From Ferruginibacter paludis (GTDB lineage Bacteria > Bacteroidota > Bacteroidia > Chitinophagales > Chitinophagaceae), in contig NZ_JAUFQJ010000008.1 of the NCBI RefSeq assembly GCF_030409685.1, positions 480,190 through 544,189 on the forward strand: a stretch of 64,000 nucleotides of DNA, given 5' to 3'. The notes under the pieces are model-generated. The model had not been told where the DNA came from, did no database searches, and saw nothing but the letters and a program-made list of their open reading frames with translations. Position 1 is the first letter of the stretch. Each line of letters begins with the position of its first letter. The translations under genes and the position numbers were made by a program. Of this stretch, positions 62,428-64,000 are shown piece after piece.

Positions 62428-63813
62428 ATGTACACAATCAAAAAAGTTTTAAAATGGAAACATTTACTGTTGCTTGCGTTTAGCAGTTGTATTCTTTTTT
62501 CCTGTCAAAAAAATATTGATAAAGAAGCTAAACCTGGCAACGAACAGTTAGCTCAACTTAAAGATGCAGTTGATGGCAGTGGACATTTAAAACAAACAAA
62601 AACATTTGCTTCCAATGCTGTTGTCAGTTGGATCAACCTGCAACTTCAAATGCTAAAAGTGCCGCTGCCAGCTGGTACAGCTGGCCAGGCCACAGACAGA
62701 TGCGAGGCATACTGTGGTATTGCACTTTACGAAGCGGTTGTTCCCGGCATGCCTGCTTACCAAACTTTGTCAGGCCAGTTAACCGATTTTCCGGCCATGC
62801 CTTCTGCAGAGCCTGGCAAAGCTTATCATTGGGCAGCGAGCGCTAATGCTGCCCTTGCCGAAATGAACCGCAGACTTTTTCCGGCAACTGCTGATGCGAA
62901 TAAAACTGCAATGACTAATCTTGAAAACGCATGGCAGGCAGCTTATGCAGGCGAAACGGATGCCGCAACATTGCAGCGTTCTATAGCATTCGGAAAAGAA
63001 GTAGCCACAAGAGTTTTCAAATGGGCTGCTACGGATGGCTCGGCCAATGTTAATCCGCCTTACGTTCCACCGGTTGGGCCAGGCCTATGGGTACCCACTG
63101 CGCCAACCCCGCCCATAGGCGCCTATAACTATCAGCTGAGGAAACTGGTACCCGGAGTTGCAAATGGTACTGAACTGGTTCCCCCACCACCATTTTCCAC
63201 CACTCCGGGTTCGCCTTTCTGGAACATGGTAAAAGAAGTGTATGATGCGTCACTTAGTCTAACCCCCAATCAAAAAGCGATGGCCGATTACTTTAAAGAT
63301 GTACCTGGTTATACGCCTGGCGGTACTTATCTTGCGCTCCTCTCGCAGGTTTTAGACCTTGCAAAGCCAACACTTGATATGGCAGCGCTCACTTGTGTAA
63401 AAGTTGGGTTAGCAGCGCATGAAGCAGGCATTATCCTCTTTACCAATAAATACATTTTCAACCAGATTCGTCCTGTTACTTATATCCGTGCTTATATTGA
63501 TCCAAACTGGTCAACCTATATTCCTACACCCAATCATCCTGAATTTCCTTCCGGCCATTCCACAACAGGAGGCGCCATACTTGCTATGATGAGTAAAATT
63601 TTTGGTGAAAATTTTCACTTCACGCTGCACACGTATGATTACCTGAACTATCCTTTCCGCAGTTATACCAGTTTTACTGAGCTGAGTAATGAAATATCCG
63701 ACAGCCGGTTTTATGGGGGCCTGCATTACCGGGCTACACTTGAAAAAAGTACCGAACAGGGTAAAAAAATTGCTGAGAATATTTTAAATACAATCAAATT
63801 TTTGAAAGAATAA
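62428..63813 (+). CDS. Vanadium haloperoxidase/PAP2-like lipoprotein
   Basis: The start is ATG 62428-62430 (461 residues), which directly gives a lipoprotein signal (LLLLAFSSCILFSC); the frame begins 24 codons earlier without a signal. The vanadate/phosphate pocket motifs are K341-x6-R348-P349 (NKYIFNQIRPVTY), PSGHS (374-378) and S426-R427-x5-H433 (SRFYGGLHYRAT). The Asp normally found four residues after that His (HxxxD) is Thr437 here. The family holds vanadium haloperoxidases and acid phosphatases of the PAP2 fold. Halogenation versus phosphatase activity cannot be decided from sequence. Located at the envelope; upstream of it is the divergent PAS-LuxR gene. Confidence 0.9.
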   Translation: MYTIKKVLKWKHLLLLAFSSCILFSCQKNIDKEAKPGNEQLAQLKDAVDGSGHLKQTKTFASNAVVSWINLQLQMLKVPLPAGTAGQATDRCEAYCGIALYEAVVPGMPAYQTLSGQLTDFPAMPSAEPGKAYHWAASANAALAEMNRRLFPATADANKTAMTNLENAWQAAYAGETDAATLQRSIAFGKEVATRVFKWAATDGSANVNPPYVPPVGPGLWVPTAPTPPIGAYNYQLRKLVPGVANGTELVPPPPFSTTPGSPFWNMVKEVYDASLSLTPNQKAMADYFKDVPGYTPGGTYLALLSQVLDLAKPTLDMAALTCVKVGLAAHEAGIILFTNKYIFNQIRPVTYIRAYIDPNWSTYIPTPNHPEFPSGHSTTGGAILAMMSKIFGENFHFTLHTYDYLNYPFRSYTSFTELSNEISDSRFYGGLHYRATLEKSTEQGKKIAENILNTIKFLKE

Positions 63814-64000
63814 AACCCAATGGCCCTGACTGAAAGGTTGGGGCCTGTTTTGTTGGTTGTTGATGGAAACTAAGCCATTGCTGGTATTGTTGACCAACAA
63901 TGGCTCCCGTGATAGCCGACTATTTTAAAGACGGAATAGCTTCTATGATGAGTTTGTGCTGCACCAGTTAGAAAATAATTTTTATATTTTTTTGCCTTCT
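63814..64000. other. Downstream of haloperoxidase gene, repeat copy D, window end
   Basis: After the stop come GGCCCTGACTGAAAGGTTGG and a TTTTGTT tract, a weak terminator at best. Copy D of the dispersed repeat follows, then A/T-rich sequence cut by the window end. Confidence 0.45.
63863..63950 (+). repeat. Dispersed intergenic repeat, copy D
   Basis: GGAAACTAAGCCATTGCTGG matches the end of the copy C unit (14459-14481). A hairpin follows (CCATTGCTGGT, loop ATTGTTG, ACCAACAATGG; 63875-63903, one wobble), then CTCCCGTGATAGCCGACTAT and TTTAAAGAC as in copies B and C. Confidence 0.55.

Noticed and set aside
1..64000. tRNA, rRNA, riboswitch or CRISPR array
   Set aside because: No tRNA-like GTTCGA arm, no rRNA block, no regularly spaced direct repeats with unique spacers, and no known riboswitch core was found by eye.

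Overview
The window reads as a chromosomal segment of a Bacteroidota bacterium, most likely family Chitinophagaceae (inference from gene content, not a database match). Supporting signs are a type IX secretion protein with a gliding-motility type C-terminal domain, a TonB receptor with an N-terminal carboxypeptidase-like domain, a DUF5686 outer-membrane protein, a propeller-type sensor kinase, a FISUMP lipoprotein-like protein, A-rich ribosome-binding regions, and promoters resembling TTTG-N(17-23)-TAnnTTTG. No rRNA, tRNA, CRISPR array, integrase or complete insertion sequence was seen.

Layout. 1-5.8 kb: the 3' part of a sensor kinase; a small exported DUF4242 protein; an AraC regulator that fuses DUF4242, a degenerate nucleotide-cyclase domain and an AraC HTH; and a divergent Gfo/Idh/MocA oxidoreductase. 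6-11.5 kb: a giant T9SS surface protein, an acyltransferase and a small membrane protein, with a 75-bp remnant of the oxidoreductase gene between the last two. 11.5-16 kb is the accessory-looking part: long non-coding gaps, copies of a dispersed repeat, a 253-bp foldback structure, a conserved Bacteroidota gene broken by an in-frame TGA, and an AT-rich two-gene unit encoding an unknown protein plus an AbiH-family abortive-infection protein. 16-21.3 kb: Lrp regulator with EamA exporter, DUF1259 and YVTN-propeller lipoproteins, DoxX, GNAT. 21.6-28 kb: siderophore-type TonB receptor, amidohydrolase with a membrane protein, and two small AT-rich proteins.

28-35 kb: a five-domain lipoprotein (ThuA, PQQ-type sugar dehydrogenase, PKD, cytochrome c, CBM6-like), a Tat-exported oxidoreductase, an exported amidohydrolase and two PH-like membrane proteins. 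36-38.6 kb: P1 peptidase, class IV aminotransferase and a short asparaginase, apparently an amino-acid/peptide operon. 39-43.2 kb: esterase, then CitMHS carrier, AtuA-like protein and a separately encoded AtuA C-terminal-like protein, coupled by two 4-bp ATGA overlaps. 43-54.7 kb: GIY-YIG-like protein, small baeRF-like protein, GH78 rhamnosidase, DUF5686 protein, FISUMP protein, alpha/beta hydrolase, NAD-binding dehydrogenase and GH43 enzyme. 55-64 kb: lipoprotein, iron-permease-like protein, SRPBCC protein, quinone reductase, a frameshifted AraC regulator, CBS protein, lipoprotein, PAS-LuxR regulator and a haloperoxidase-type PAP2 lipoprotein.

Taken together this is a glycan- and peptide-degrading, surface-protein-rich lifestyle. 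The most unusual items are the pseudo-cyclase/DUF4242/AraC regulator with its tandem 26-bp repeats, the AbiH two-gene unit embedded in decaying repeat-rich DNA, and an intergenic repeat family with at least five copies in the window.
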